The notes under the pieces: model-generated
What the model was told of the DNA's origin: nothing
Database searches by the model: none
Seen by the model: only the letters and a program-made list of their open reading frames with translations
Shown: one piece after another, positions 1-7,070 of the stretch
How positions within the stretch are numbered: the stretch's first letter is position 1
Layout: each line of letters starts with the position of its first letter
Made by a program: the position numbers and the translations under genes
Source of the DNA: Gammaproteobacteria bacterium
Lineage (GTDB): Bacteria; Pseudomonadota; Gammaproteobacteria; GCA-001735895
Length of the DNA stretch: 9,182 bases
Direction: 5' to 3'
Assembly (NCBI GenBank): GCA_015494335.1
Contig: WGBK01000280.1
Location: 1 to 9,182 of the forward strand

Positions 1-415
1 AACGCTGGCAGAAGGCATCCACCAGCGAGTTGGCGATCTGCGTGAACACCGGCCCGATCAGCATGCTGACCAGCTTGCTGGAGAACTCGAAATCCAGATC
101 CAACTCGACCTTGCAACCGCGATTCTCGGGCAGCGGCGTCAGCAACCAGTCCCCCTCGAGCTTGCGAAAGGGGCCATCCACCAGTTCCATGTGCACCTGT
201 CGACCGGGCACCAGCCGATTCTGCGTGGTGAAGGAATGATTGAGCTTGCCCTTGTGCATGTGGATCGAGGCACGCATGAAATCCTCCCGCTGTTCGAGGA
301 TCTCGGTGCCGGAACACCAGGGCAGGAACTCCGGGTAGCGTTCGATATCGATGATCACTTCATACATCTGCTCGGCGCTGTAGGGCATCAGCGCGGAACG
401 CTGGATGGTTGTCAT
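1..415 (-). CDS. ratA: RatA/Coq10-family SRPBCC (START-like) protein, 3' end cut by the window
   Basis: The 138 visible residues match the RatA/Coq10 branch of the START-like lipid-binding fold: an early MPYSAEQMY segment, YPEFLPWC at residues 27-34, DGPF near the middle, and a closing LVDAFCQR. Family members are about 145 aa, so only a few residues and the stop lie beyond the left edge. In E. coli RatA is reported as a toxin that blocks 70S ribosome association; eukaryotic Coq10 and other relatives bind ubiquinone and support respiration. Sequence alone does not say which role applies here. The ATG at 415 overlaps the upstream transporter stop in an ATGA, so translation is probably coupled and the two genes form one operon. 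The usual companion ratB/rnfH could lie just outside the window. Family assignment is firm; the physiological role is not. Confidence 0.88.
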   Translation of the reverse strand, partial: MTTIQRSALMPYSAEQMYEVIIDIERYPEFLPWCSGTEILEQREDFMRASIHMHKGKLNHSFTTQNRLVPGRQVHMELVDGPFRKLEGDWLLTPLPENRGCKVELDLDFEFSSKLVSMLIGPVFTQIANSLVDAFCQR

Positions 416-1824
416 GACAGGTTCAGGACTCCAAGGGAAGAAAACAGCACGATCAGCAACAGGGCCGGCACGATATAGCGGATGGCAAAATTCCACAACT
501 CGAACAGCTTGCGGCTGCGCAGGGCCAGTGCATCGTGGCTGACGACACGAGGCAGTTTCCAGCCCACGAAGATGGCCAGCAGCAGTGCAGCCAGTGGTTG
601 CAGCAACTGGCTGGCGATGAACAGGATGATATCGTTGAAACCGGCGTTGTTGACCAGTCGGTGCGCCTCGTCGGCGAAGTAAACGGCCAGGGTGATGCCC
701 TCGTCCTGCCACAGGCTGTAGGAAAAGATACTGCCGAGGCCGATCAGCCAGACGATAATGCCGATCTGGGTAGCCGCGCGCAGGCGATTGCGTCCGTAGC
801 GGGCGCAGAAGCAACTCACCAGCGATTCCATCAGGGCCACCGCCGTGGTGATCGCGGCCAACGCCAGGAACAGGTAGAACAACGCGCCGAACAGGTAACC
901 CATGGGCATCGCACCGAACACCACCGGCAGCACTCGGAAGGCCAGCTCATCATCGAGTACCGGCTGCATGTCCACCGAGAACACCAGCGCGTTGATGGCC
1001 AGGCCGGTGACGATGGAAAACAGCAGGTCGATGAGGATGACCAGGAAGGAGGCATAGCCGATATTCACCTTCTCGTCGGCATAGGCGCCGTAGATGACCA
1101 TCACGCCGAGGCCCAGCAACAGCGTGTAGAAGGCCCGCTGCAGAGCCAGCAGGGGCGTTCCCGCATCGACCCGCGACAGATCCGGATAGAGGATGTAGTT
1201 GACGCTCTCCGCCATGCCCTGGGAAAAGGCGCCATAGAGCACGCCAACCACCAGCAGCAGGGTCATCAGCGGGACCAGCACGCGCACGATCGGTTCCAGT
1301 CCCCGGCGCCGGCTGCGTGCAGAGATCATCACTAGCAACACGATGAACAGCGTGTGCCAGAGCATCATCGCTTCGGTATTGGACTTGAAGGCGCGGAACA
1401 GGGCATTGGCCCCGTCGAGGGTGGCACCGGTGTAAACCCCGAAGGCGGTCTTGAAGACATAGGACAGGGACCAGCCGGAAACCACGCTGTAGGAAGACAG
1501 CAGCAGCAGCGCGGCGAGCAGAGACATCCAGCCGACCAGTTTCCAGAACACCGAAGCGCCCTGCTCGCGGGCCTGTTGATCCAGCGCATCGACGACATTG
1601 CCGCGACTCATGCGACCGAGCATGAACTCGCTCATCAACAGCGGCAGGCCGAGCAGGAACAGGAACAGGGCATACATGGCAATAAACGCACCGCCGCCAT
1701 TCTCGGCGGCCATCACCGGAAAGGTCAGGAAATCCTTGAGACTGAGGGTCGCGCCGGCCGCAATGATGACCATGCTGCTCTGGCTGCGCCAGCGGAAGCC
1801 ACTCTTTTCGGTGCTTTCTGCCAT
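412..1824 (-). CDS. Sodium-dependent transporter, NSS/SNF (LeuT-like) family, divergent sodium-site helix
   Basis: A 470-aa integral membrane protein with about 11-12 hydrophobic helices. The NSS hallmark follows TM1: FPVMAAENGGGAF at residues 35-47, then GLPLLMSEFMLGR. NSS proteins couple sodium entry to uptake of amino acids or related amines; the substrate here is unknown. By hand alignment with LeuT, TM1 reads G24 A T L S L K D F L T F P36, so LeuT N27 (a sodium-1 ligand) becomes D31, G26 becomes K30, and the gate residue R30 becomes T34. TM8 keeps AAITTA (residues 323-328), matching the sodium-2 region A351/T354/S355 of LeuT as A/T/T. The start is placed at the ATG at 1824 because GGAG (1833-1836) lies 8 nt upstream; a TTG two codons earlier is too close to it. 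A promoter at 1852-1880 reads into the gene, which overlaps ratA by 4 nt. Confidence 0.85.
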   Translation of the reverse strand: MAESTEKSGFRWRSQSSMVIIAAGATLSLKDFLTFPVMAAENGGGAFIAMYALFLFLLGLPLLMSEFMLGRMSRGNVVDALDQQAREQGASVFWKLVGWMSLLAALLLLSSYSVVSGWSLSYVFKTAFGVYTGATLDGANALFRAFKSNTEAMMLWHTLFIVLLVMISARSRRRGLEPIVRVLVPLMTLLLVVGVLYGAFSQGMAESVNYILYPDLSRVDAGTPLLALQRAFYTLLLGLGVMVIYGAYADEKVNIGYASFLVILIDLLFSIVTGLAINALVFSVDMQPVLDDELAFRVLPVVFGAMPMGYLFGALFYLFLALAAITTAVALMESLVSCFCARYGRNRLRAATQIGIIVWLIGLGSIFSYSLWQDEGITLAVYFADEAHRLVNNAGFNDIILFIASQLLQPLAALLLAIFVGWKLPRVVSHDALALRSRKLFELWNFAIRYIVPALLLIVLFSSLGVLNLS

Positions 1825-1851
1825 CGTCAATACTCCACGAGAGGGCCAGAC

Positions 1852-1880
1852 ATTATCCAGCAGCCCCCTTGGCGAGTAAA
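1852..1880 (-). promoter_or_regulatory. Sigma-70-type promoter of the transporter-ratA operon
   Basis: On the minus strand TTTACT (1875-1880, 4/6 to TTGACA) is followed after exactly 17 bp by GATAAT (1852-1857, 5/6 to TATAAT). Transcription would start near 1845, giving a leader of about 20 nt that still holds the GGAG of the transporter. Position and spacing fit well; activity is inferred. Confidence 0.6.
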
Positions 1881-1945
1881 GCGGGAAGCCGGCAGTTCCA
1901 GGGCTGAGTTACTTAAGCTCCCATGTCATTGATGAATATAGGATA

Positions 1946-2039
1946 GGGTAGTGTCTGCTCGGAAAAACGCCGTAAATACATCCCTGCAGGCTCCACGCCG
2001 GCATCCATGCCGCCGAGGTTCTCCGAGCAGACACTACCC
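1946..2039. repeat. 94-bp REP/MITE-like element with perfect 18-bp terminal inverted repeats
   Basis: GGGTAGTGTCTGCTCGGA (1946-1963) is the exact reverse complement of 2022-2039. The 58-bp core contains CGCCGTAAATACATCCCTG and a small nested hairpin, CGGCA-TCCA-TGCCG (1999-2003 with 2008-2012). From memory, cores of this CGCCGTAAATACATCC type recur between genes in Halomonas, Alcanivorax and similar genomes, which suggests a multicopy non-autonomous repeat; copy number cannot be tested here. No target-site duplication is obvious at the flanks. It lies downstream of the cardiolipin synthase and upstream of the transporter promoter, so the transcript of the former would fold it into a long stem that could act in termination or 3'-end protection. 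Confidence 0.75.
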
Positions 2040-2103
2040 CATGCCAATTGATAAGGCGGGATCCTTCCGACGGCCCGTCGCCTGTTCGCTTGCCGTCAGC
2101 CGG

Positions 2104-3519
2104 TCAAAGCTGATAGGCCAGCAACAGCACCAGGCCCTCGAGAATCTCCTTCATCAGACCGGCGGATTTCGGGTGATGCGGTTTGCATTCCATGCGCCAG
2201 CGATCGAACCAGTCGATGAGCCAGCGCACTTCCGCCTCGCTGTAGAAGGCGCTCATCACCTCGAAGTTGAGGAACAGGCTGCGGATGTCGAGATTGGCGG
2301 TGCCGCAGAGTGCGACATCCTCGTCGAAGATCATCAGCTTGGCATGCACCATGCGCTCGGGCAGGAACCAGATACGCACCCCGGCATCGTGCAGTTCGCG
2401 CAGGTAACGATTGCGCGCGATATCCGCGATGCGATGATCGCAGCGTTCCGGCAGCAGCAGTTCGACGCGCACACCGCGCAGTGCCGCCAGGCGCAACGCC
2501 TGCTGCACGCCATCGTCAGGAATGTAGTAGGGCGTCACGATGCGGATGTGCTTGGTGGCACTGTAACAGGCGGTCAGCAGGGCTGCGTGAATCGGATCGT
2601 CAGCCACATCCGGCCCCGAGGGCAGCACCTGTACCCGTCCCTCGGAAGAAGGCGACGAAGGCGGTACCGGTACATGCACCAGGGGATCGGCCTGGTTGGC
2701 AAAATGCCAGTCCGATTCGAACACCGACTGATACACCGAGACGGCACCGCCGCTTTGACTGAAACTGAGGTCGATCCAGTGGGTCTGCTCCTCGGGTTGC
2801 AGGTATTCATCGGCCAGATTGCGCCCGCCACTCCAAACCCACTGACCGTCGACGATCACCAGCTTGCGGTGATCGCGCAGGTTGTGACGACTGCGCAGGG
2901 GACTGGCCACCACCGGCATGAAACGGGCCACTTGCCCCCCTTTGTGCAGGAAATCGCGCAAGCGCCAGCGGGTGAGCTCGAAGGAACCCACATCGTCCAC
3001 CAGCAGACGCACCTTAACGCCCTCGTCGAGTTTCTGTTGCAGCATCTTCATCAACTGCCGTCCGATACTGTCGGGGCGGAATATGAATACTTCGATATCG
3101 ATGCTTTCGCTGGCCTGCTCGATCCTCTGCCACAGATCTTCCCGCGCAGCCTCGGCATCGCGATGGAACCGCACTTGGTTGCCGGTGCTCGAGGCGGGGA
3201 TGCCGAGGGACACCAGCAGGTAATGCAATTCGTGATCGTAGCGGCCCGCGGGCTTGGGCATGTCGATGCGAGAAATGCGACGAATGCGGGCCTGCAGCTT
3301 GCGCTCGCCGATCAGCATGTACAGCGGTATCCCGACAAAGGGGACAAAGATGATCGTGATCAGCCAGCCCAGGGTGGCGGCGGGCACGCGCCGGCTGCGC
3401 AGGATCTGGGCAATCAGCAGCAGCGCCAGCAGAATCATCAGCACCGTGCCGAGGTGGATCAGCAGGGTCCACACCAGGTCCAGATGAATATTGCCGATAT
3501 CGAGAGTGGGATGTTTCAT
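2104..3519 (-). CDS. Cardiolipin synthase, phospholipase D superfamily (ClsA type)
   Basis: A 471-aa inner-membrane enzyme expected to join two phosphatidylglycerol molecules into cardiolipin and glycerol. Two N-terminal helices (about residues 15-39 and 48-70) bracket the PLDc_N segment, which includes RSRRVPAATLGW and PLYMLIGERKL. Two complete HKD catalytic motifs follow: H217-x-K219-x4-D224 with GGRNLADEYL, and H392-x-K394-x4-D399 with GTANLDIRSLFLNFE. Length and motif order fit ClsA (E. coli 486 aa) rather than the shorter ClsB, which lacks the membrane helices. No good Shine-Dalgarno is seen upstream of the ATG at 3519; it is retained because the next in-frame ATG (about residue 28) falls inside the first membrane helix. 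It is divergent from the 192-aa gene across 71 bp, and an inverted repeat lies past its end. A broader PLD-type phosphatidyltransferase is the only realistic alternative. Confidence 0.92.
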   Translation of the reverse strand: MKHPTLDIGNIHLDLVWTLLIHLGTVLMILLALLLIAQILRSRRVPAATLGWLITIIFVPFVGIPLYMLIGERKLQARIRRISRIDMPKPAGRYDHELHYLLVSLGIPASSTGNQVRFHRDAEAAREDLWQRIEQASESIDIEVFIFRPDSIGRQLMKMLQQKLDEGVKVRLLVDDVGSFELTRWRLRDFLHKGGQVARFMPVVASPLRSRHNLRDHRKLVIVDGQWVWSGGRNLADEYLQPEEQTHWIDLSFSQSGGAVSVYQSVFESDWHFANQADPLVHVPVPPSSPSSEGRVQVLPSGPDVADDPIHAALLTACYSATKHIRIVTPYYIPDDGVQQALRLAALRGVRVELLLPERCDHRIADIARNRYLRELHDAGVRIWFLPERMVHAKLMIFDEDVALCGTANLDIRSLFLNFEVMSAFYSEAEVRWLIDWFDRWRMECKPHHPKSAGLMKEILEGLVLLLAYQL

Positions 3520-3590
3520 GACGCTGGCGGGAAGGTGAGCCGAAGGCCGGTTGAGGGTATCATGACGCCTGACTCATCGGGAGATCCGGC

Positions 3591-4169
3591 ATGGACAAAG
3601 AAATCCGGCGTCTGCAGCAGCAGATCCAGGCCTTGCGCAGTGAACTGGAGCAGCGCATCCACGAACAGCGCAAGAGCCTGAGCCGGGCCTTGCGGGAAGG
3701 GCGCTCGCGCCTTTCCGGCGAGATGCAATCCTTGCGCCGGTATCGCACCGGTCTGGGCAGCTACCTGCGTCATGCGCGGCCGCTGGCGGTGCTCACCGCA
3801 CCGATCATCTACGGCATGATCCTGCCGCTGGCCCTGCTCGACCTGACGATCAGCCTGTACCAGGCCATCTGTTTTCGCATCTACGGCATTCCGCGGGTGG
3901 TGCGCGGAGACTATATCATCATCGATCGCCATCACCTGCCCTACCTCAATGCCATCGAGAAGCTCAATTGCCTTTATTGCGGCTACGGTAACGGGCTGAT
4001 CGCCTACAGCCGGGAGATCATCGCGCGAACCGAGAAGCACTGGTGCCCGATCCGTCATGCCCGGGACATCCCCGACCCTCACAGCCAGTACGATGATTTC
4101 ATCGACTACGGCGACGCACGCGAATACCGGGAGCAGTTGCCCCGCGTGCGCAACCGCTTCCATGACTAG
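3591..4169 (+). CDS. Conserved-looking coiled-coil membrane protein with CxxC, function unknown
   Basis: 192 aa. GGGAG (3579-3583) lies 7 nt before the ATG, supporting this start. Residues 1-50 are a charged heptad-like helix rich in E, R, Q and L, probably a coiled coil. Residues about 66-92 form one long or two short hydrophobic helices, with PLAVLTAPIIYGMILPLALL. The C-terminal half is soluble and looks constrained: YIIIDRHHLPYLNAIEKLNC, then C127-x2-C130, GYGNGLIAYSREI, and W151-C152-P-I-R-H156. Three cysteines plus nearby histidines could bind metal or be redox-active, but no known domain is recognised. From memory, similar YGNG...WCPI segments occur in other proteobacterial hypothetical proteins. 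The gene is divergent from cardiolipin synthase and shares a CTAG stop palindrome with the convergent ftsH; no terminator separates them. Confidence 0.85.
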   Translation: MDKEIRRLQQQIQALRSELEQRIHEQRKSLSRALREGRSRLSGEMQSLRRYRTGLGSYLRHARPLAVLTAPIIYGMILPLALLDLTISLYQAICFRIYGIPRVVRGDYIIIDRHHLPYLNAIEKLNCLYCGYGNGLIAYSREIIARTEKHWCPIRHARDIPDPHSQYDDFIDYGDAREYREQLPRVRNRFHD

Positions 4170-6130
4170 TCCTTGTCGCCCTTCCCTTTCTTCTCGACTG
4201 CTCCCTTGCCCTCCACGCGCTCGATCACCTCGTCCACCTCCTCGCCGGAGATGACCTCCTTTTCGAGCAGGTATTCCGACAGGGCATCGAGCACGGCGCG
4301 GCGGCGGGTGATGATCTCGGTGGCGCGGCGGTGGCCTTCCTCGACCAGCGCCCGCACCTCGGCATCGATGGCCTCGGCGGTCTGTTCGCTGTAGTTGCGC
4401 TCCTCGGTCACGCCCTGCCCCTGCAGGAACTGCAGTTCCTGGCGCTTGCCCCAGGTCAGCGGCCCCAGCTTGCGGCTCATACCGAGCTGGGTGACCATGC
4501 CGCGGGCGATCTCGGTGGCACGCTCGAGGTCGTTGGAAGCGCCGCTGGAGATGCTGCCCAGCCCCTGCTCCTCGGCCACCCGGCCACCGAGCAGAATCGC
4601 GATCTGATCCTTCAGTTCCTCCTCGGTGGAGAGAAACTTCTCTTCCACCGGCAGTTGCAGCGTGTAACCCAACGCCGCGATGCCACGGGGAATGATCGAC
4701 ACCTTGTGCACCGGCTCGGCATGGGGCACGGTCTTGGCCACCAGGGTATGGCCGGATTCGTGCACCGCGACCCGGTGTTTCTCGTCTCTGCCCAGCACCC
4801 GGTGCTTCTTCTCCGGACCGGCGATGACGCGGTCGATGGCTTGCTCGAAGTCTTCCATGGTCACCACATCCCGGTTGTGACGCAGGGCCATGATGGCGGC
4901 TTCGTTGGCGATGTTGGCCAGATCCGCGCCGACCATGCCCGGTGTGCGCAGGGCGACCACATGCAGGTCCACATCCTCGGCCAGCTTCATCTTGCGGGTA
5001 TGCAGCTTGAGGATCGCCTCCCGCGCCTCGAGATCCGGCTTGTCGACGATGATCTGGCGGTCGAAACGACCGGCTCGCAGCAGCGCCTTGTCGAGAATCT
5101 CGGGCCGGTTGGTGGCCGCCATGACCACCACGCCGGAGGAGCTGTCGAAACCGTCCATCTCGGTCAGCAACTGATTGAGGGTCTGTTCCCGTTCGTCATG
5201 ACCGCCCATGACCACGGGACCGCCGCGCTGGCGACCGATGGCATCGAGTTCGTCGATGAAGATGATGCAGGGTGCCTGCTGCCGGGCCTGCTCGAACAGG
5301 TCGCGTACCCGTGCCGCGCCGACGCCGACGAACATCTCGATGAACTCGGAACCGGAAATGCTGAAGAAGGGCACCCCGGCCTCGCCGGCCACAGCCCGGG
5401 CCAGCAGGGTCTTGCCGGTGCCGGGAGGACCGGCCAGCAGCACGCCCTTGGGCATGCGCGCGCCGATGCGCTGGATGCGGCTGGGATCCTTGAGGAAGTC
5501 GATGACCTCCTGCAACTCCTGCTTGGCTTCTTCCTGGCCGGCCACATCGTCGAAGGTTTCCTTGACATCGCCCTCGGCATGAATCTTGACCTTGTTGCCC
5601 AGGTTGAGGAAGCTGGCGCCGGCGCCGCCGCCCATGCGCTTCATGGCCCAGCCCCAGATCAGGAACAGCAATCCGATGGGCAAAACCCAGTTGAAGAAGA
5701 AGTTGCTCAACCAGTCGCTGCCCGGCGGCTTGACCGCCACCTTGACCTTGTGGGCCTCGAGCATCTGGTTGAGCTCGGAGTCCTTCAGCGGAACCGTGAT
5801 GAAGCGCTTCGGATTGCCGGTTTTCGGATCGTCCTCCTTGAGCGTGCCGATGATGAACTTGTCAGTTACATAGACCTCGCTCACCTGGTCGTTGTTGAGC
5901 TGCTCGAGGAACTCGCTCCAGGCCAGGTGCTGAGGATTGTTCTCCGCCATGCCCCGCCACACATACAGCGAGATCAGGATGAACAGGATATACAGGAACA
6001 GGTTGAAATCGGGCCGCTGCCACAGGCTACGTGGCTGCTCGGGTGGCTTGTTGATCTCGATTTGCGGCTCTTTCTTCGACAGGCCGAAGTCATTCTTTTG
6101 CATGCTTTGCTTCCTCGAGGAAGGTTTCAT
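4166..6130 (-). CDS. ftsH: ATP-dependent zinc metalloprotease FtsH
   Basis: A 654-aa membrane-anchored AAA+ protease that extracts and degrades membrane and some soluble proteins as a hexamer. Order: a 40-residue hydrophilic N-terminal tail, TM1 (about 42-58), a periplasmic domain (about 60-140), TM2 (about 143-163), Walker A GPPGTGKT (234-241), pore loop FVGVG (267-271), Walker B with D293-E294, second region of homology with arginine fingers R355 and R358, zinc motif H457-E458-S-G-H461, and the third zinc ligand D534 in SGASNDLERATE. All catalytic residues are present; Ser replaces the more usual Ala in HEAGH. The start at 6130 is supported by AAGGAG (6139-6144), 8 nt upstream. The tail is much longer than in E. 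coli FtsH, where TM1 starts within the first few residues. The usual neighbours rlmE/ftsJ and folP are absent, so this may be a second ftsH copy. It is divergent from a universal stress protein. Confidence 0.96.
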   Translation of the reverse strand: MKPSSRKQSMQKNDFGLSKKEPQIEINKPPEQPRSLWQRPDFNLFLYILFILISLYVWRGMAENNPQHLAWSEFLEQLNNDQVSEVYVTDKFIIGTLKEDDPKTGNPKRFITVPLKDSELNQMLEAHKVKVAVKPPGSDWLSNFFFNWVLPIGLLFLIWGWAMKRMGGGAGASFLNLGNKVKIHAEGDVKETFDDVAGQEEAKQELQEVIDFLKDPSRIQRIGARMPKGVLLAGPPGTGKTLLARAVAGEAGVPFFSISGSEFIEMFVGVGAARVRDLFEQARQQAPCIIFIDELDAIGRQRGGPVVMGGHDEREQTLNQLLTEMDGFDSSSGVVVMAATNRPEILDKALLRAGRFDRQIIVDKPDLEAREAILKLHTRKMKLAEDVDLHVVALRTPGMVGADLANIANEAAIMALRHNRDVVTMEDFEQAIDRVIAGPEKKHRVLGRDEKHRVAVHESGHTLVAKTVPHAEPVHKVSIIPRGIAALGYTLQLPVEEKFLSTEEELKDQIAILLGGRVAEEQGLGSISSGASNDLERATEIARGMVTQLGMSRKLGPLTWGKRQELQFLQGQGVTEERNYSEQTAEAIDAEVRALVEEGHRRATEIITRRRAVLDALSEYLLEKEVISGEEVDEVIERVEGKGAVEKKGKGDKD

Positions 6131-6240
6131 CGACAGGTCTCCTTGTATGCGAGCGGAACCGGGTTTTTCAAGGCCTGTTTTGCATGACTTGACGCCCGGG
6201 ATTGGGTAATGTGGAGCATGTTACCGGAGGAACCCGAGAA

Positions 6241-6696
6241 ATGTCAGAACAAAAACCCGCCATCATTGCCGCCATCGACCTCAAGCCCCACCGCATGGAA
6301 GAGATCGCCCTGCAATCCGATGCCCTGGCCGACAAGCTGGAGATGGACCTGCGCATCATCCATGTCGTCGACGAGGCCGAATTCGTATTGCCGCTGACCA
6401 ACGACATGGGCCTGGCGCCGGTGGAACTGGATACCTTGGAAGAGCTGCAGAAAAATGCCGTCGAATCGGCCCGCAAGGAGATCGTCGCACGCCTGCCCGG
6501 CGCCGACCCGCAGCTGATCGAGGTGTTCGTGGATATCCCCACCGAGGGCATCAAGCGGCGCGCCGAGGAGCTCGGCGCCGAAATCATCGTCGTCGGTCAG
6601 CCGCGTCACCTGTTCGGCTCGGTCAGCAAGCACCTGGCCCGCCACGCCCCTTGCGATATCTACATCGTGCGCCTGGAAGAGGAAGGAAAGGACTGA
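6241..6696 (+). CDS. Universal stress protein, UspA family, with shortened nucleotide motif
   Basis: 151 aa with the Usp alpha/beta fold signature: an N-terminal strand IIAAIDL with D13, strand LRIIHVVDE (about 37-45), strand AEIIVVG (113-119), and a C-terminal GSVSKHLARHAPCDIYIVR (126-144). The ATP-binding form of the family has G-2x-G-9x-G-S/T; here only six residues separate G119 from G126-S127, so the full phosphate-binding motif is missing and ATP binding in the MJ0577 manner is doubtful. GGAGG (6226-6230) lies 10 nt before the ATG at 6241; an in-frame TTG 39 nt upstream has no such support. The gene is divergent from ftsH across 110 bp and ends 6 bp from the convergent dehydratase. A stress role alongside FtsH is an inference from family and position only. 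Confidence 0.88.
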   Translation: MSEQKPAIIAAIDLKPHRMEEIALQSDALADKLEMDLRIIHVVDEAEFVLPLTNDMGLAPVELDTLEELQKNAVESARKEIVARLPGADPQLIEVFVDIPTEGIKRRAEELGAEIIVVGQPRHLFGSVSKHLARHAPCDIYIVRLEEEGKD

Positions 6697-6702
6697 ACCG
6701 GC

Positions 6703-7002
6703 TCAGGCCTGCAGGGATGCAGCGATCCGATCCATCGTGGTCGCCAGCAGGAAGTCCCGTTCGCTGATTCCGCCGACCTCGTGGGTGCTCAGGTACACCA
6801 CCACCGTGCGATAGGCATTGCACCATTCGGGGTGGTGGTTCTGCTTCTCGATCTGCAGCGCCGCCTGGGTCATGAAACCGAAGGCCTGGATGAAATCGCG
6901 GAAATGATATTCCCGGTAAAGTTTGCCCTCGACCCGGCTCCATTCCGGACTCGTAGACAGGAAGGCCTGAATCTCCTCTTCGGATGCGGCTTGGACGGGC
7001 AT
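6703..7002 (-). CDS. 4a-hydroxytetrahydrobiopterin (pterin-4a-carbinolamine) dehydratase
   Basis: 99 aa, the usual length for this family. The enzyme dehydrates the 4a-carbinolamine left by aromatic amino acid hydroxylases so that the pterin cofactor can be recycled; many bacteria carry it without an obvious hydroxylase partner. The family motif is complete: E52-x3-H56-H57-P58-x5-Y64-x9-H74-x8-D83, with FRDFIQAFGFM just before it. GGAG (minus strand, 7014-7017) lies 11 nt before the ATG at 7002. A promoter at 7030-7057 reads directly into the gene, so it is probably transcribed alone. No phenylalanine hydroxylase (phhA) is in the window, so the phhB symbol is withheld. It converges with the universal stress protein gene with 6 bp between stop codons and no visible terminator. 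Confidence 0.94.
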   Translation of the reverse strand: MPVQAASEEEIQAFLSTSPEWSRVEGKLYREYHFRDFIQAFGFMTQAALQIEKQNHHPEWCNAYRTVVVYLSTHEVGGISERDFLLATTMDRIAASLQA

Positions 7003-7029
7003 GGGCTTCGATTCTCCGGTGAAAACACT

Positions 7030-7057
7030 GTTATACCAGCTTGCGCCGCCCCGGCAA
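7030..7057 (-). promoter_or_regulatory. Extended -10 promoter of the pterin dehydratase gene
   Basis: The minus strand reads TTGCCG (7052-7057, 4/6), a 16-bp spacer, then TATAAC (7030-7035, 5/6) preceded by TGG, giving the extended form TGnTATAAC. Transcription would begin near 7023, leaving about 20 nt of leader that includes the GGAG. Confidence 0.6.
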
Positions 7058-7070
7058 ACCGCAGCCAGAC

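Noticed and set aside
1828..1830. TTG as the transporter start
   Set aside because: It is only 2 nt from GGAG, whereas the ATG at 1824 has the ideal 8-nt spacing.
2068..2080. CGACGG-C-CCGTCG palindrome as the cls terminator
   Set aside because: The stem is short and no T tract follows on the minus strand.
1951..3681. Long plus-strand open frame of 576 codons
   Set aside because: It lies antisense to the cardiolipin synthase with its complete HKD motifs, has His/Gln-rich shadow composition and begins inside the inverted repeat.
6145..6172. Sigma-32-like heat-shock promoter (CTTGAAA ... CGCATAC) upstream of ftsH
   Set aside because: The -10 part abuts the ftsH Shine-Dalgarno (6139-6144), so transcription would start within or beyond it and the mRNA would lose its ribosome-binding site.
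4331..6187. Long plus-strand open frame of 618 codons
   Set aside because: It is the antisense shadow of ftsH, which has every catalytic motif; composition is Leu/Gly/His-rich without domains.
6189..6212. TTGACG followed by TAATGT as a promoter for the universal stress gene
   Set aside because: The spacer is only 12 bp, too short for sigma-70; no alternative -10 sits at 16-18 bp.
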